Positions 8,745-17,540 are shown, counted from the stretch's first letter. The stretch is DNA of 64,000 nt from Tenacibaculum lutimaris (GCF_003610735.1 NZ_RAQM01000007.1:372001-436000), one strand, 5' to 3'. The notes: generated by a model from the sequence alone, not told the origin. Program-made: numbers and translations.

Positions 8745-8779
8745 ATATGCTTCTTGGCTAAATGTTGAGTAAAGCATAT
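8745..8779 (+). other. Hairpin in the greA 5' leader
   Basis: ATATGCTT (8745-8752) pairs with AAGCATAT (8772-8779). The greA start follows 35 bp later, after a strong AAAGGAG Shine-Dalgarno sequence at 8803-8809. A possible second weak stem (AACCC/GGGTT) lies near 8718-8729. Confidence 0.4.
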
Positions 8780-8814
8780 AGAATTTTGTTTATAATTTAA
8801 AAAAAGGAGAAAAG

Positions 8815-9288
8815 ATGAGTAATGTATCATATTATACTGAGGAAGGATTAAAAAAACTTAAGGAAGAATTAGCGCATTTAGAGCAAGTTGAAAGACCAAG
8901 AGTCTCTCAAGAAATTGCTGATGCTCGCGATAAAGGAGATTTAAGTGAGAATGCAGAATACCATGCAGCTAAAGAAGAGCAATCGCTATTAGAAACAAAA
9001 ATTGCAAAACTAAAAAATGTAGTAGCTAGTGCTCGTGTTATAGATGAGAGTCAGTTAGATACGTCTAAGATTTTAATTCATTCAATAGTTAAAATTAAAA
9101 ATACCACTAACGGTATGGAGTTTACTTATACTCTAGTGGCTGATAGTGAGAGCGATGTAAGAAACGGAAAATTATCTGTAAACTCACCTATAGGTAAGGG
9201 GTTATTGGGTAAAAAAGTAGGTGAAATAGCTGAAATTCAAGTTCCTAATGGGATAATGAAGTTTGAAATAGTTGAAATTTCTAGATAG
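8815..9288 (+). CDS. greA: Transcription elongation factor GreA
   Basis: This 157-residue protein is a full-length GreA. The N-terminal coiled coil (about residues 8-75) holds ARDKGDLSENAEYHAAKE with the acidic tip residues that enter the RNA polymerase secondary channel and stimulate cleavage of backtracked RNA. The C-terminal FKBP-like domain ends in NSPIGKGLLGKKVGE (about 123-137). The start has an unusually good Shine-Dalgarno sequence (AAAGGAG, 5 bp spacing) for this phylum. A terminator follows at 9310-9338, so it is probably monocistronic. Confidence 0.97.
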   Translation: MSNVSYYTEEGLKKLKEELAHLEQVERPRVSQEIADARDKGDLSENAEYHAAKEEQSLLETKIAKLKNVVASARVIDESQLDTSKILIHSIVKIKNTTNGMEFTYTLVADSESDVRNGKLSVNSPIGKGLLGKKVGEIAEIQVPNGIMKFEIVEISR

Positions 9289-9309
9289 ATTTTTTAAAAT
9301 AATTATCGT

Positions 9310-9338
9310 AAAAGCGTTGCTTCTGCAGCGCTTTTTTT
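9310..9338 (+). terminator. greA terminator
   Basis: AAAAGCGTTGC (9310-9320) pairs with GCAGCGCTTTT (9325-9335) with one U-G wobble and a TTCT loop. A T run follows. Confidence 0.88.
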
Positions 9339-9367
9339 ATTTTTACTAAACACAAAAACAGTATAAA

Positions 9368-9760
9368 ATGGCAAGTATTTTTACTAAAATAATCAACGGA
9401 GAAATTCCATCGTACAAAATAGCAGAAGATGATAACTATTTTGCTTTTTTAGATATCAATCCAAATACAAAAGGGCATACGTTGGTAATTCCGAAACGAG
9501 AAGAAAATAAATTATTTGATTTGTCAATAGAAGAGTATGACGGATTAATGTCTTTTTCGTACAGAGTAGCAAAAGCTATTGAAAAAACAATTCCTTGCGA
9601 ACGTATAGGAATGAGTGTAATTGGTTTAGAAGTGCCTCATGTGCATGTGCATTTAATTCCGTTACATACGATGGAAAATATTCGTTTTGTAAAGAAAGAG
9701 AAATTAACAAAAGAAGAGTTTGTAGCAGTAGCAGAAGGAATTGCTAAGAATTTTGTGTAA
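9368..9760 (+). CDS. HIT-family nucleotide hydrolase
   Basis: This 130-residue protein has the histidine triad VPHVHVHLIPL at about residues 96-106. It starts with the family signature SIFTKIINGEIPSYKIAEDD. HIT proteins of this Hint type hydrolyse nucleoside phosphoramidates and related nucleotide conjugates. The last residues extend slightly beyond the HIT core. The next gene starts 9 bp later and may be co-transcribed. The natural substrate cannot be inferred here. Confidence 0.92.
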   Translation: MASIFTKIINGEIPSYKIAEDDNYFAFLDINPNTKGHTLVIPKREENKLFDLSIEEYDGLMSFSYRVAKAIEKTIPCERIGMSVIGLEVPHVHVHLIPLHTMENIRFVKKEKLTKEEFVAVAEGIAKNFV

Positions 9761-9769
9761 AAGAGCACC

Positions 9770-10219
9770 ATGGAATGGAATAAAGTAATTGAATGGATAA
9801 TTCCTGTTATTACAGCAGTTATTGGAGGTCTAATAGCAATCTTTCAAATGAGACAAAATATTAAGCTTACAGCAAGATTGAAGTGGAAAGAAGAGTTTAG
9901 AGTTAGGTTAAATGATTTTATAAATAGCGCAAAAAAATTACATCATTCTTCAATAATTGCTCGACTTAGAGAAAATGAATTAAGTGAGACTAAACTTTTT
10001 TTGGATAAGGTTAGTGATTTTGATGCAGCTTTTTATGCTTTAGATTTATTATTGTTTGAAAATGATGAAAGAGTTAAAGATCTAATTATGTATAGAGATA
10101 AAATAAGAGAGAACTCAACAAAAGAAAGTACTGATGATAAAGATTATCTTCTTTATTTTTATTATTTAGCTAAAGATTTATATAATGATAAGAGTTTTGT
10201 GTCTAACTCATTAAAATGA
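9770..10219 (+). CDS. Unrecognised protein with one N-terminal membrane segment
   Basis: I do not recognise this 149-residue protein. A hydrophobic segment (about residues 8-26, IEWIIPVITAVIGGLIAIF) is followed by a basic region and an alpha-helical cytoplasmic part rich in charged residues. It ends 9 bp inside the tail of the convergent histidine kinase gene. The ATG is 9 bp after the HIT stop. Small single-pass proteins of this build are common accessory genes. A real gene is likely from its length and protein-like composition. Confidence 0.6.
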   Translation: MEWNKVIEWIIPVITAVIGGLIAIFQMRQNIKLTARLKWKEEFRVRLNDFINSAKKLHHSSIIARLRENELSETKLFLDKVSDFDAAFYALDLLLFENDERVKDLIMYRDKIRENSTKESTDDKDYLLYFYYLAKDLYNDKSFVSNSLK

Positions 10220-11365
10220 AACCTTATTCAATATAATTTCAAACGTAGTTCCTTTTCCTAGTTCTGATTTTAATACATGTATTTTTCCGTTGTGGTAATC
10301 CTCAATAATTCGTTTAGAGAGCGATAACCCGAGTCCCCATCCACGTTTTTTTGTGGTGAATCCAGGGTTAAAAATTTGTGTAAATTGTGATTTAGGAATT
10401 CCTTTTCCAGTATCAGAAACTAATACTTTAATGCTTTTTGATGCTTCAGTGATGGTTACGGCAACTTTACCTTTACCTTGCATAGCATCAATAGCATTTT
10501 TAATAAGGTTTTCAATTACCCAACCATAAAGTTCTGTATTCAGGTTGCAAAAGAACTCGTCTTTTTCAGTAATAAAAGAAAAAGAAATTTGTTTTGAACT
10601 TCTGTTTTCTAAGTAATCGAAAGCTGTTTTGGTTATAGTAACAATATTATGCTGCTTTAGTTCAGGCAACGAACCTATTTTAGAAAAACGGTTGGCAATA
10701 GTGTTTAAACGGCGAACATCTTTTTCAATTTCATCAACATAATCGCTACTTACATTTTCAGCACGTAAAATAGCTATCCAACCTAATAATGAAGAAAGTG
10801 GAGTTCCTATTTGATGAGCCGTTTCTTTGGCCATACCTGTCCACAACTTATTTTGTTCGGCAACTTTATTCGATTTATAAACCATGTAAATAATGGTTAA
10901 GAAAAGTCCTAAAATAAGTACTAATGCAAGTGGGTAATATTTTAGTCTGTATAAAAGGTCGGAATTTCTATAATAAATATATTCTTTAACCCCTAAATAT
11001 TCGATTACAATTGGCTCATTTTGATTTTTCATAATGTTCAATTGCTGTTGAAGGTATTTGGGGTCTTTTGACTTAATAGAATCTAGATTGTTAAATTCTT
11101 TAATATCACCATTCTCATGAACTGAAATGGTAGGAATGTTTTCTATCGTTTGATAAACTTTTGTTACTAAGTTAAAACTACCATTAGAGTCAGAATTAGC
11201 GGTAGCTTCTTTAATGGCAGTAGCATAAATCTCCATTTTAGAGCGTTCATCTTTTTTAAATTTTTGAAAGAACACATAGGTGTTCCATAAAATAAATAAA
11301 ACGAGAAGTAAAGAAATGCTAATAGCAATACGTTTTACCCAATAAGTGTTTTTAAAAAATGCCAT
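10211..11365 (-). CDS. Membrane sensor histidine kinase
   Basis: This 384-residue kinase has a transmembrane helix at about residues 12-31, a periplasmic sensor region to about 140, and a second helix at about 142-162. The HisKA motif is ETAHQIGTPLSSLLGW, with the phospho-acceptor His near residue 184. The ATPase has an N box (ENLIKNAIDAMQ), a G1 box (VSDTGKGIPKS) and a G2-like GWGLGLSLSKRII. No response regulator gene is adjacent, so it is an orphan. The signal it detects is unknown. Confidence 0.9.
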   Translation of the reverse strand: MAFFKNTYWVKRIAISISLLLVLFILWNTYVFFQKFKKDERSKMEIYATAIKEATANSDSNGSFNLVTKVYQTIENIPTISVHENGDIKEFNNLDSIKSKDPKYLQQQLNIMKNQNEPIVIEYLGVKEYIYYRNSDLLYRLKYYPLALVLILGLFLTIIYMVYKSNKVAEQNKLWTGMAKETAHQIGTPLSSLLGWIAILRAENVSSDYVDEIEKDVRRLNTIANRFSKIGSLPELKQHNIVTITKTAFDYLENRSSKQISFSFITEKDEFFCNLNTELYGWVIENLIKNAIDAMQGKGKVAVTITEASKSIKVLVSDTGKGIPKSQFTQIFNPGFTTKKRGWGLGLSLSKRIIEDYHNGKIHVLKSELGKGTTFEIILNKVSF

Positions 11366-11440
11366 TAATCAAATATAAACTATTCTGTAGAATAACTAAA
11401 TTTATAAATTGGTAGTATATTTACACTAAAATATTAGAGA

Positions 11441-12301
11441 ATGTTATCAATAAACCCTAAAGATATACCAACTTCAAAACTTCACGGATATTTATTAGGA
11501 GCCGTGGCTCCGAGACCAATTGCTTTTGCAAGCACCATTGATAAAGAAGGAAACCCTAATTTATCACCATTTAGTTTTTTTAATGTGTTTGGTGCAAACC
11601 CGCCAATTATGATTTTCTCTCCGGCACGAAGTGTACGAGATAATACAACCAAGCACACCTTAGATAATGCTGAAGCAACTAAGGAAGTTGTTATTAATAT
11701 AGTAAATTATGATATTGTACAACAAATGTCGTTAAGTAGTACGATGTACCCTAAGGGAGTAAATGAGTTTGTTAAAGCAGGATTTACAATGTTACCTTCG
11801 GATGAAGTAAAGCCATTTAGAGTAGCAGAATCACCAGTACAGTTTGAGTGTAAAGTTAAAGACATTATTTATACAGGAGAAGAAGGCGGAGCAGGAAACT
11901 TAATTGTTTGTGAGGTAGTAAAACTTCATATAAATGAAGATGTATTGGCAGAGGATGGAAGTATAGATCAATACAAAATAGATTTAGTAGCAAGAGCAGG
12001 AGGAAGTTATTACAGTAGAGCTAGAGATGGTTTTTTTGAAATTCCGAAACCTTTAACAACTTTAGGAATTGGAGTAGACCAAATTCCTGAAGAAATAAGA
12101 AACAGTAATGTGTTAACAGGTAATAATCTTGGAATGTTAGGGAATGTAGAACAATTACCTAGCGATGAAGATGTTAATAACTTTGCGAAAGAACATACAC
12201 AGTTTGTGGGCATTTCAACTGAAAAAAAACATACTTTTGCACAAGAGTATTTACAAAATAATGATGTAGAAAGTGCTTGGAAGGTACTTTTAATTAAATA
12301 G
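11441..12301 (+). CDS. Flavin reductase family protein (FMN-binding split barrel)
   Basis: This 286-residue protein begins LGAVAPRPIAFASTIDKEGNPNLSPFSFFNVFGANPP as two consecutive blocks typical of the DIM6/NTAB flavin reductase family. The motif RPIAFAST is at about residues 24-31. The split-barrel domain covers about residues 10-190, and a C-terminal extension of about 90 residues follows. These proteins bind FMN; the reaction of this subgroup is not defined. The DUF3127 gene follows after 8 bp and is probably in the same transcript. Confidence 0.85.
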   Translation: MLSINPKDIPTSKLHGYLLGAVAPRPIAFASTIDKEGNPNLSPFSFFNVFGANPPIMIFSPARSVRDNTTKHTLDNAEATKEVVINIVNYDIVQQMSLSSTMYPKGVNEFVKAGFTMLPSDEVKPFRVAESPVQFECKVKDIIYTGEEGGAGNLIVCEVVKLHINEDVLAEDGSIDQYKIDLVARAGGSYYSRARDGFFEIPKPLTTLGIGVDQIPEEIRNSNVLTGNNLGMLGNVEQLPSDEDVNNFAKEHTQFVGISTEKKHTFAQEYLQNNDVESAWKVLLIK

Positions 12302-12308
12302 ATAAGAA

Positions 12309-12674
12309 ATGGAAGTAATAGGGAAAATCAAATTAATTAACGAGACACAAACATTTGGATCTAACGGCTTTAGAAAGCGTGAAATGGTAGTTACTACCGA
12401 TGAGCAATATCCTCAAATGATTTTAATTGAATTTCTTCAAGATAAATGTGATTTGTTAAACAGTTATCAAGTAGGACAAGATGTTAAGGTTTCTATTAAT
12501 TTAAGAGGAAGAGAGTGGATTAACCCTCAAGGAGAAGCAAAGTATTTTAACTCTGTACAAGGATGGAGAATTGAAAACTTGGCACAGGCTGCACCTCAAA
12601 ATATTCCACCAGCAGATCAATTTGAGCCAGCTCCAGATTTATCTGCTAACGAACCAGACGATTTACCATTTTAA
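12309..12674 (+). CDS. DUF3127 OB-fold-like protein
   Basis: This 121-residue protein matches my memory of DUF3127: GKIKLINETQTFGSNGFRKRE at the start, then LLNSYQVGQDVKVSINLRGREW, then YFNSVQGWRIE. The size and strand pattern resemble single-stranded DNA-binding OB folds, and the acidic tail ends in DDLPF, much like the C-terminal tip of SSB proteins (DDIPF). That tail suggests contact with SSB partner proteins (inference). A strong terminator follows. Confidence 0.82.
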   Translation: MEVIGKIKLINETQTFGSNGFRKREMVVTTDEQYPQMILIEFLQDKCDLLNSYQVGQDVKVSINLRGREWINPQGEAKYFNSVQGWRIENLAQAAPQNIPPADQFEPAPDLSANEPDDLPF

Positions 12675-12725
12675 GGTATAAATAAGGTGTCAGGAGTTAG
12701 ATTCTGATACTATAAATAAAAAAAG

Positions 12726-12752
12726 AAGAGCGCAATTTTTGCGCTCTTTTTT
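12726..12752 (+). terminator. Terminator after the DUF3127 gene
   Basis: AAGAGCGCAA (12726-12735) pairs perfectly with TTGCGCTCTT (12739-12748), followed by a T run. Confidence 0.9.
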
Positions 12753-12814
12753 GTTTTGCGGAAAACTACATTTTTGTTTACGGATATACCTTTTACCATA
12801 TCAAAAGACAGCTA

Positions 12815-12906
12815 TATATTTGTAACATAATCATTCGATAAAAGATTGAGTGAGGAATTTAAGGGGAAAATAAAAACCTTCTGATTGAGTTCAGAAGGTT
12901 TTTTTA
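12815..12906 (+). ncRNA. Candidate small RNA (promoter plus terminator, no ORF)
   Basis: TATATTTG at 12815-12822 matches the -7 box. About 75 bp later a perfect hairpin (AACCTTCTGA 12875-12884 with TCAGAAGGTT 12891-12900) ends in a T run. The interval has no ATG-started frame of note. The -33 element is weak. The hairpin also serves as terminator for the DUF1456 gene on the other strand, so the RNA is a hypothesis. Confidence 0.35.
12872..12903. terminator. Bidirectional terminator hairpin
   Basis: A 13-bp stem (AAAAACCTTCTGA with its complement, loop TTGAGT 12885-12890) with A and T runs on both sides. It ends the minus-strand DUF1456/DedA unit and could also end a plus-strand transcript. 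Confidence 0.85.
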
Positions 12907-12910
12907 TAAT

Positions 12911-13150
12911 TTATTGTTTCTTTTCAGGCATTGGGCCTCGTAGGTGAATAATGAGCCCGTTTAAAAAATTTCGTAAAAACTGATCGCCACATTCCATATA
13001 CTTTGGGTGATCTTCTTTTCTAAAAATAGCATTGATTTCAGATTTAGAAACTTTAAAATCAACCAAAGCACAGATATCAATAATATCAGTGTCTCTTAAT
13101 TTGTGTGCTACTCTTAGCTTTTTAAAAATGTCGTTGTTATTGAGTGCCAT
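12911..13150 (-). CDS. DUF1456 (YehS-like) protein, single-repeat form
   Basis: This 79-residue protein carries one DUF1456 unit: NNDIFKKLRVAHKLRDTDII, then KSEINAIFRKEDHPKYMECGDQFLRNFLNGL. E. coli YehS has two such units in about 150 residues, so this is half length. The frame is intact and has a clean stop, so a short form is more likely than a truncation. Function is unknown. It lies just downstream of the DedA-like gene, with a terminator after it. Confidence 0.82.
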   Translation of the reverse strand: MALNNNDIFKKLRVAHKLRDTDIIDICALVDFKVSKSEINAIFRKEDHPKYMECGDQFLRNFLNGLIIHLRGPMPEKKQ

Positions 13151-13156
13151 ATTATA

Positions 13157-13792
13157 TTAGTTTACTACAGAAAATATAGCCCAAGCATAAATGGCAAAAC
13201 GTGCAAAACGAAATAAGCCAACAAAAACTACATTTTTAAATGGATATTTAATCATACCAGCAGTTAAACAGCTAATAGCAAAAGGAAGTGGTAATAAAGC
13301 TCCTACTAAAATTAAAAAACCTCCCCACTTACTTGTGTTTTTAAGGTTTTTAGCCATTTTAACTTCTAAGTAATTTCTTACAGAATCAATTTTTAAAGAG
13401 GTTCTTCCTATAAAATAAGCGCATAAACCTCCCAGATAAGAAAGGGTTGCTAACAAAGAAATATTTACAATAGGATCTTCTGTTTTTTTAGACCAAGCGA
13501 TGAAAATTTCTGGCGGAATTAATCCTAAAATCGTTTCAGATATGAAAAAAGTAATTAAAACCCCTGTTCTAGAAAAGGTTTCAGTCATGGTTTGTAAACC
13601 ATCATTGATGTTGTAAACGTATTTATTAAATAATAATAATCCAATAACCACCCCAACAATTGGCCAAAAAGCTTTTTTTAAGCTAACCCAAATAAACATG
13701 TAAAAACCAGTGCGATTATAATAGTTGTGCAAACGTTTATAATGCGGCTTATTTATTTTCTTTTTATTATATCTTTTACTTTTTTTACTCAT
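13157..13792 (-). CDS. DedA/VTT-domain membrane protein (YqaA-like)
   Basis: I chose the ATG at 13790-13792 (protein MSKKSKRYNKKKIN..., 211 residues). An upstream TTG at 13825 would add 11 unlikely residues. After a very basic N-terminus there are about four membrane segments, with a VTT-like core (SETILGLIPPEIFIAWS, then YLGGLCAYFIGR) and LLPLPFAISCLTAGMIKYPF. The family includes scramblases and flippases of membrane lipids; the role here is unknown. It is followed by DUF1456 after 6 bp and is probably co-transcribed. Confidence 0.82.
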   Translation of the reverse strand: MSKKSKRYNKKKINKPHYKRLHNYYNRTGFYMFIWVSLKKAFWPIVGVVIGLLLFNKYVYNINDGLQTMTETFSRTGVLITFFISETILGLIPPEIFIAWSKKTEDPIVNISLLATLSYLGGLCAYFIGRTSLKIDSVRNYLEVKMAKNLKNTSKWGGFLILVGALLPLPFAISCLTAGMIKYPFKNVVFVGLFRFARFAIYAWAIFSVVN

Positions 13793-13869
13793 CGCTAAAA
13801 AGCCTCTAATTTTTAGGAATAGCAAAAGTACGAGGTAATTAGAAATTACGCCAACAAATATTTGTTAAT

Positions 13870-15426
13870 TTACAGATTTGCAATGGCAGCTTCAGCACAG
13901 CGTTCACCGTCCATAGCAGCCGAAATAATACCACCCGCATAACCACCACCTTCACCACAAGGAAAAAGCCCTTCAATTTGTGGATGTTCAAGGTTTTCTT
14001 TTCTCGGAATATTAACAGGTGATGAGGTTCTAGATTCTACTCCAACAATATTTGCTTCCGCAGTATAATAACCATGCATTTTTTGCCCGAAAGCAGCAAA
14101 ACCTTTGCGTAATTTACCTCCAATTAATTTAGGAAGTAACGAGTGTAGCGGAGAAGAATTTAATCCGGGTTGATACGAACAGTCATTTAAAGAAGAAGAC
14201 AATCTACCTTCCACAAAATCGGTTAAACGTTGTGCTGGAGCAACCTGACTTTTTCCACCTGCGTTAAACGCTAACTTCTCTAAATCTTTTTGATATTGTA
14301 AGCCTTTTAAAACTCCGTATTTCTCATACTTCGGTAAGTCTTTATCAACATTAATTTCAACTACAATACCCGAGTTAGCAAACTTGTTATTACGACGTGA
14401 AGGCGACATTCCGTTTACTACTACCTCACCATTGGCAGTTGCTGCAGGAACGATGAATCCACCAGGACACATACAGAAAGAATACACTCCTCTGTTTCCA
14501 ACTTGGTGTACTAAACTATACGCAGCAGCAGGCAGTAACTCATCACGTTGACCTGAACAACTGTATTGAATTTGATCGATAATTTCTTGTGGATGTTCTA
14601 CACGAACTCCCATAGCAAACGATTTCGCTTTTAGTAAAATGTCTTTTTTATGTAGCAGCTCATAAATATCTCTTGCAGAATGCCCTGTAGCCAAAACAAC
14701 AGCATTCACAGCCATTTCCGTTCCGTTTTGGAGTTGTATAGCTTGTAGCTTGTTGTTTTTAACGATAAAATCAGTAACACGAGTTTCAAAATGAATTTCA
14801 CCACCGTGTTTTAAAATCGTTTCGCGGATGTTTTGAATGATCTTCGGAAGTTTGTTCGTTCCTATGTGCGGATGCGCATCTACTAAAATTTGATCGGTAG
14901 CACCGTGATATACTAAGTTTTCAAATATTTTACGAACATCACCACGCTTTAAACTTCTTGTATATAACTTTCCGTCAGAATAGGTTCCTGCACCACCTTC
15001 ACCAAAACAATAGTTAGAGTCTGGATTTACCTCATGAAACTGGTTAATAGCACGTAAATCTCTACGACGATCCTGTACATTTTTACCACGCTCTAACACA
15101 ATAGGTTTGTAGCCTAATTCAATACAACGAAGTGCCGCATACATTCCCGCAGGACCAAAACCTACAATATGAATTTCTTTCGCATTTGATACATCTTGAT
15201 ATTCAAAAATATAATCAGGAGTATCAGGTTGCGGTTCGTTGATGTATACCGCTACTTTATAGTTAAAAATAACTTCTTTTTTACGTGCATCAATCGATTT
15301 ACGTAACACTTTTATGCTAGTAATATCAGCTATATTAATACCTAGCTTCTTAGCAGCTTTTAGCTGTAAAATATTGTCTTTGCGTTCTTCTACTAAATTA
15401 ACACGTAATTGAAGTTCTTTTACCAT
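13870..15426 (-). CDS. FAD-dependent oxidoreductase-like protein
   Basis: This 518-residue protein belongs to the large NAD(FAD)-utilising dehydrogenase group. It has an N-terminal domain of about 85 residues, then the dinucleotide fold (HIVGFGPAGMYAALRCIELGY, about residues 88-108, ending in VLERG). The segment CFGEGGAGTYSDGKLYTR follows, and the C-terminal FAD motif is GLFPCGEGGGYAGGI near the end. No signal peptide is seen. The reaction is unknown. A possible -7 box (TAGTTTTG on the minus strand, 15431-15438) is only 5 bp from the ATG, which would give a leaderless mRNA. Confidence 0.88.
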   Translation of the reverse strand: MVKELQLRVNLVEERKDNILQLKAAKKLGINIADITSIKVLRKSIDARKKEVIFNYKVAVYINEPQPDTPDYIFEYQDVSNAKEIHIVGFGPAGMYAALRCIELGYKPIVLERGKNVQDRRRDLRAINQFHEVNPDSNYCFGEGGAGTYSDGKLYTRSLKRGDVRKIFENLVYHGATDQILVDAHPHIGTNKLPKIIQNIRETILKHGGEIHFETRVTDFIVKNNKLQAIQLQNGTEMAVNAVVLATGHSARDIYELLHKKDILLKAKSFAMGVRVEHPQEIIDQIQYSCSGQRDELLPAAAYSLVHQVGNRGVYSFCMCPGGFIVPAATANGEVVVNGMSPSRRNNKFANSGIVVEINVDKDLPKYEKYGVLKGLQYQKDLEKLAFNAGGKSQVAPAQRLTDFVEGRLSSSLNDCSYQPGLNSSPLHSLLPKLIGGKLRKGFAAFGQKMHGYYTAEANIVGVESRTSSPVNIPRKENLEHPQIEGLFPCGEGGGYAGGIISAAMDGERCAEAAIANL

Positions 15427-15491
15427 ACTGCAAAACTAGTTAAAATAAGATTCAGTCTATTTAATTATTTTAGCAAATCAAACCCTATACT

Positions 15492-16871
15492 ATGAAAATT
15501 ACGCAGGTTATAGAAAATGTTTTTAAAAAATATTTACCCTCACCTTTTACCATCGCTATATTATTAACACTGGTAACTCTTTTATTAGCACTGCTTTTTA
15601 CAAAACCAGAAGAAAGCTCTGTAGTTACCTATTCTTTAGAGGTGTTACAATTTTGGGAAAATGGAATTTGGTCTAACGGATTACTCGTTTTTGCCTATCA
15701 AATGATGTTGATTTTGGTATTAGGGCATGTATTGGTGTTGAGTAAGCCTGTGAGTAATTTAATTTTAAAAGTAACAAAATTCTGTACCAACACAGCAAAC
15801 AGTGCAGCCATTGTAAGTTGTACTACCATGTTGGTGGCTTTCTTTAATTGGGGGTTAGGACTCATTTTTGGTGCTTTGTTGGCACGTAAAGTAGCAGAAC
15901 ATGCGCAACAACATAATATCAAACTAAATTATCCAATTATTGGAGCGGCGGGTTATATGGGATTGATGGTTTGGCATGGTGGAATTTCAGGTTCTGCACC
16001 CATAAAAATTAACGAGAGCGGACATATAAAAAGTATTATGCAATCGGTTTCTTCGGATGAGGTTTTAGCTCAAATACCTGATGTGATTGATTATTCTCAA
16101 ACGATTTTTAGTTGGTGGAATTTGCTGATTTTTTTCGTGGTAGTAGCTACGGTATCGGCAACCTTTTATTTTTTAGGAAAGAAAGCAACTCCTACAGCGA
16201 TTAATTTACCAGAATATAAAATGCATACTGATGAAAAGGTTAGTACCCAAGCAGAAAAACTAGATAGTTCTCAATGGTTAGCCATTGCTTTTGGTGTGTT
16301 GATTTTAGTAGCGTTTGGTTATCGTTATTGGGCAGACATTCAGCAGTTAAAAATTACGCCTAACCTGATTAACTTTTTTATGTTAGGGTTGGGAATTATA
16401 CTACACGGAAGTTTTAAAAAGTTTACTAATGCTGTGGGAGAATCAATTAGTGATGTTTCTGGAATTTTAATTCAGTTTCCATTGTATTTTGGTATTATGG
16501 GTGTGATGAAAAGTACGGGAATGGTTACTTTAATTTCTGATTTTTTCGTGTCGATAGCAACTGCAACTACTTTACCCATATTTACGTTTTTTAGTGCTGG
16601 TTTGGTTAATATTTTTGTACCGAGTGGTGGAGGACAGTGGGTTGTACAAGGTCCTATTGTGGTAGAAAGTGCATTAAAATTAGGGGTTCCGTTGCCTAAG
16701 GCAATTATGGCATTAGCATACGGAGACCAAATAACGAACATGTTACAGCCTTTTTGGGCATTACCCTTATTAGGAATTACAAAATTAAAAGCAAAAGAAA
16801 TTTTACCGTATACGCTTATTGCAATGGTAGTAGGAAGTGCTATATATTTGTTGGGATTATTACTATTTTAA
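15492..16871 (+). CDS. atoE: AtoE-family short-chain fatty acid transporter
   Basis: This 459-residue protein has about 11-12 membrane segments. It begins KITQVIENVFKKYLPSPFTIA, typical of the AtoE/TIGR00366 family, and contains the conserved FVPSGGGQWVVQGPIVVESA block (about residues 376-395). E. coli AtoE takes up short-chain fatty acids such as acetoacetate and butyrate. No ato catabolic genes are near. The downstream gene aat follows after 28 bp. Confidence 0.88.
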   Translation: MKITQVIENVFKKYLPSPFTIAILLTLVTLLLALLFTKPEESSVVTYSLEVLQFWENGIWSNGLLVFAYQMMLILVLGHVLVLSKPVSNLILKVTKFCTNTANSAAIVSCTTMLVAFFNWGLGLIFGALLARKVAEHAQQHNIKLNYPIIGAAGYMGLMVWHGGISGSAPIKINESGHIKSIMQSVSSDEVLAQIPDVIDYSQTIFSWWNLLIFFVVVATVSATFYFLGKKATPTAINLPEYKMHTDEKVSTQAEKLDSSQWLAIAFGVLILVAFGYRYWADIQQLKITPNLINFFMLGLGIILHGSFKKFTNAVGESISDVSGILIQFPLYFGIMGVMKSTGMVTLISDFFVSIATATTLPIFTFFSAGLVNIFVPSGGGQWVVQGPIVVESALKLGVPLPKAIMALAYGDQITNMLQPFWALPLLGITKLKAKEILPYTLIAMVVGSAIYLLGLLLF

Positions 16872-16899
16872 TAATTCAATAATCTAACTATCTAAAATA

Positions 16900-17523
16900 A
16901 TGATTTGGCTTTCTGAAAAAATAGAGTTTCCTCCGTATGAGTTGGCTACTGATGATGGTTTACTGGCTTTGGGCGGTGATTTATCAGTTGAACGATTGGT
17001 GTATGCCTACCAACATGGAATTTTTCCGTGGTTTAATGAAGGGGAACCGATTGTTTGGTATTCTCCATGGGAGCGTATGGTGTTATTTCCTGAGGAAGTG
17101 AAGATTTCCAAATCGATGAAACAGGTATTGCGAAAAGGTGGTTTTACGATAACGGAAAACAAAGCTTTTGACGATGTTATTTTTAATTGTCGACACATCA
17201 ATCGTTTTGATCAATTAGGTACTTGGATTACCGATGAAATGGAAGATGCTTATATAAATCTACACGACAAAGGCTATGCAAAATCTATTGAGATATGGAT
17301 GGACGACAAACTGGTTGCAGGTTTGTACGGAGTAGATTTAGGAAATGGGGTGTTTTGTGGCGAAAGTATGTTTAGTAAAGTAAGCAATATGAGCAAAGTT
17401 GCATTTATCCATTTAGCAAAAAAAGGAGGCTATAAACTCATCGATTGTCAAGTGTATAACGATCACCTAGCAAGTTTAGGCGCCAGAGAAATTCCTAGAG
17501 AGGAGTTTTTGAAGTGGTTGTAA
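16900..17523 (+). CDS. aat: Leucyl/phenylalanyl-tRNA-protein transferase Aat
   Basis: This 207-residue enzyme moves Leu or Phe from tRNA to N-terminal Lys or Arg of proteins, which marks them for degradation through ClpS. Visible signatures are FPPYELATDDGLLALGGDLS at about residues 10-29 and GIFPWFNEGEPIVWYSP at about 40-56. Also present are GVFCGESMFS and the C-terminal LIDCQVYNDHLASLGA. Length is normal. The gene ends 120 bp before a cassette-like insertion. Confidence 0.96.
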   Translation: MIWLSEKIEFPPYELATDDGLLALGGDLSVERLVYAYQHGIFPWFNEGEPIVWYSPWERMVLFPEEVKISKSMKQVLRKGGFTITENKAFDDVIFNCRHINRFDQLGTWITDEMEDAYINLHDKGYAKSIEIWMDDKLVAGLYGVDLGNGVFCGESMFSKVSNMSKVAFIHLAKKGGYKLIDCQVYNDHLASLGAREIPREEFLKWL

Positions 17524-17540
17524 CTTGTTTGTATATGAAA

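Noticed and set aside
13793..13825. Upstream TTG extension of the DedA-like protein
   Set aside because: The ATG at 13790-13792 gives a natural basic N-terminus; the extension adds unrelated residues.
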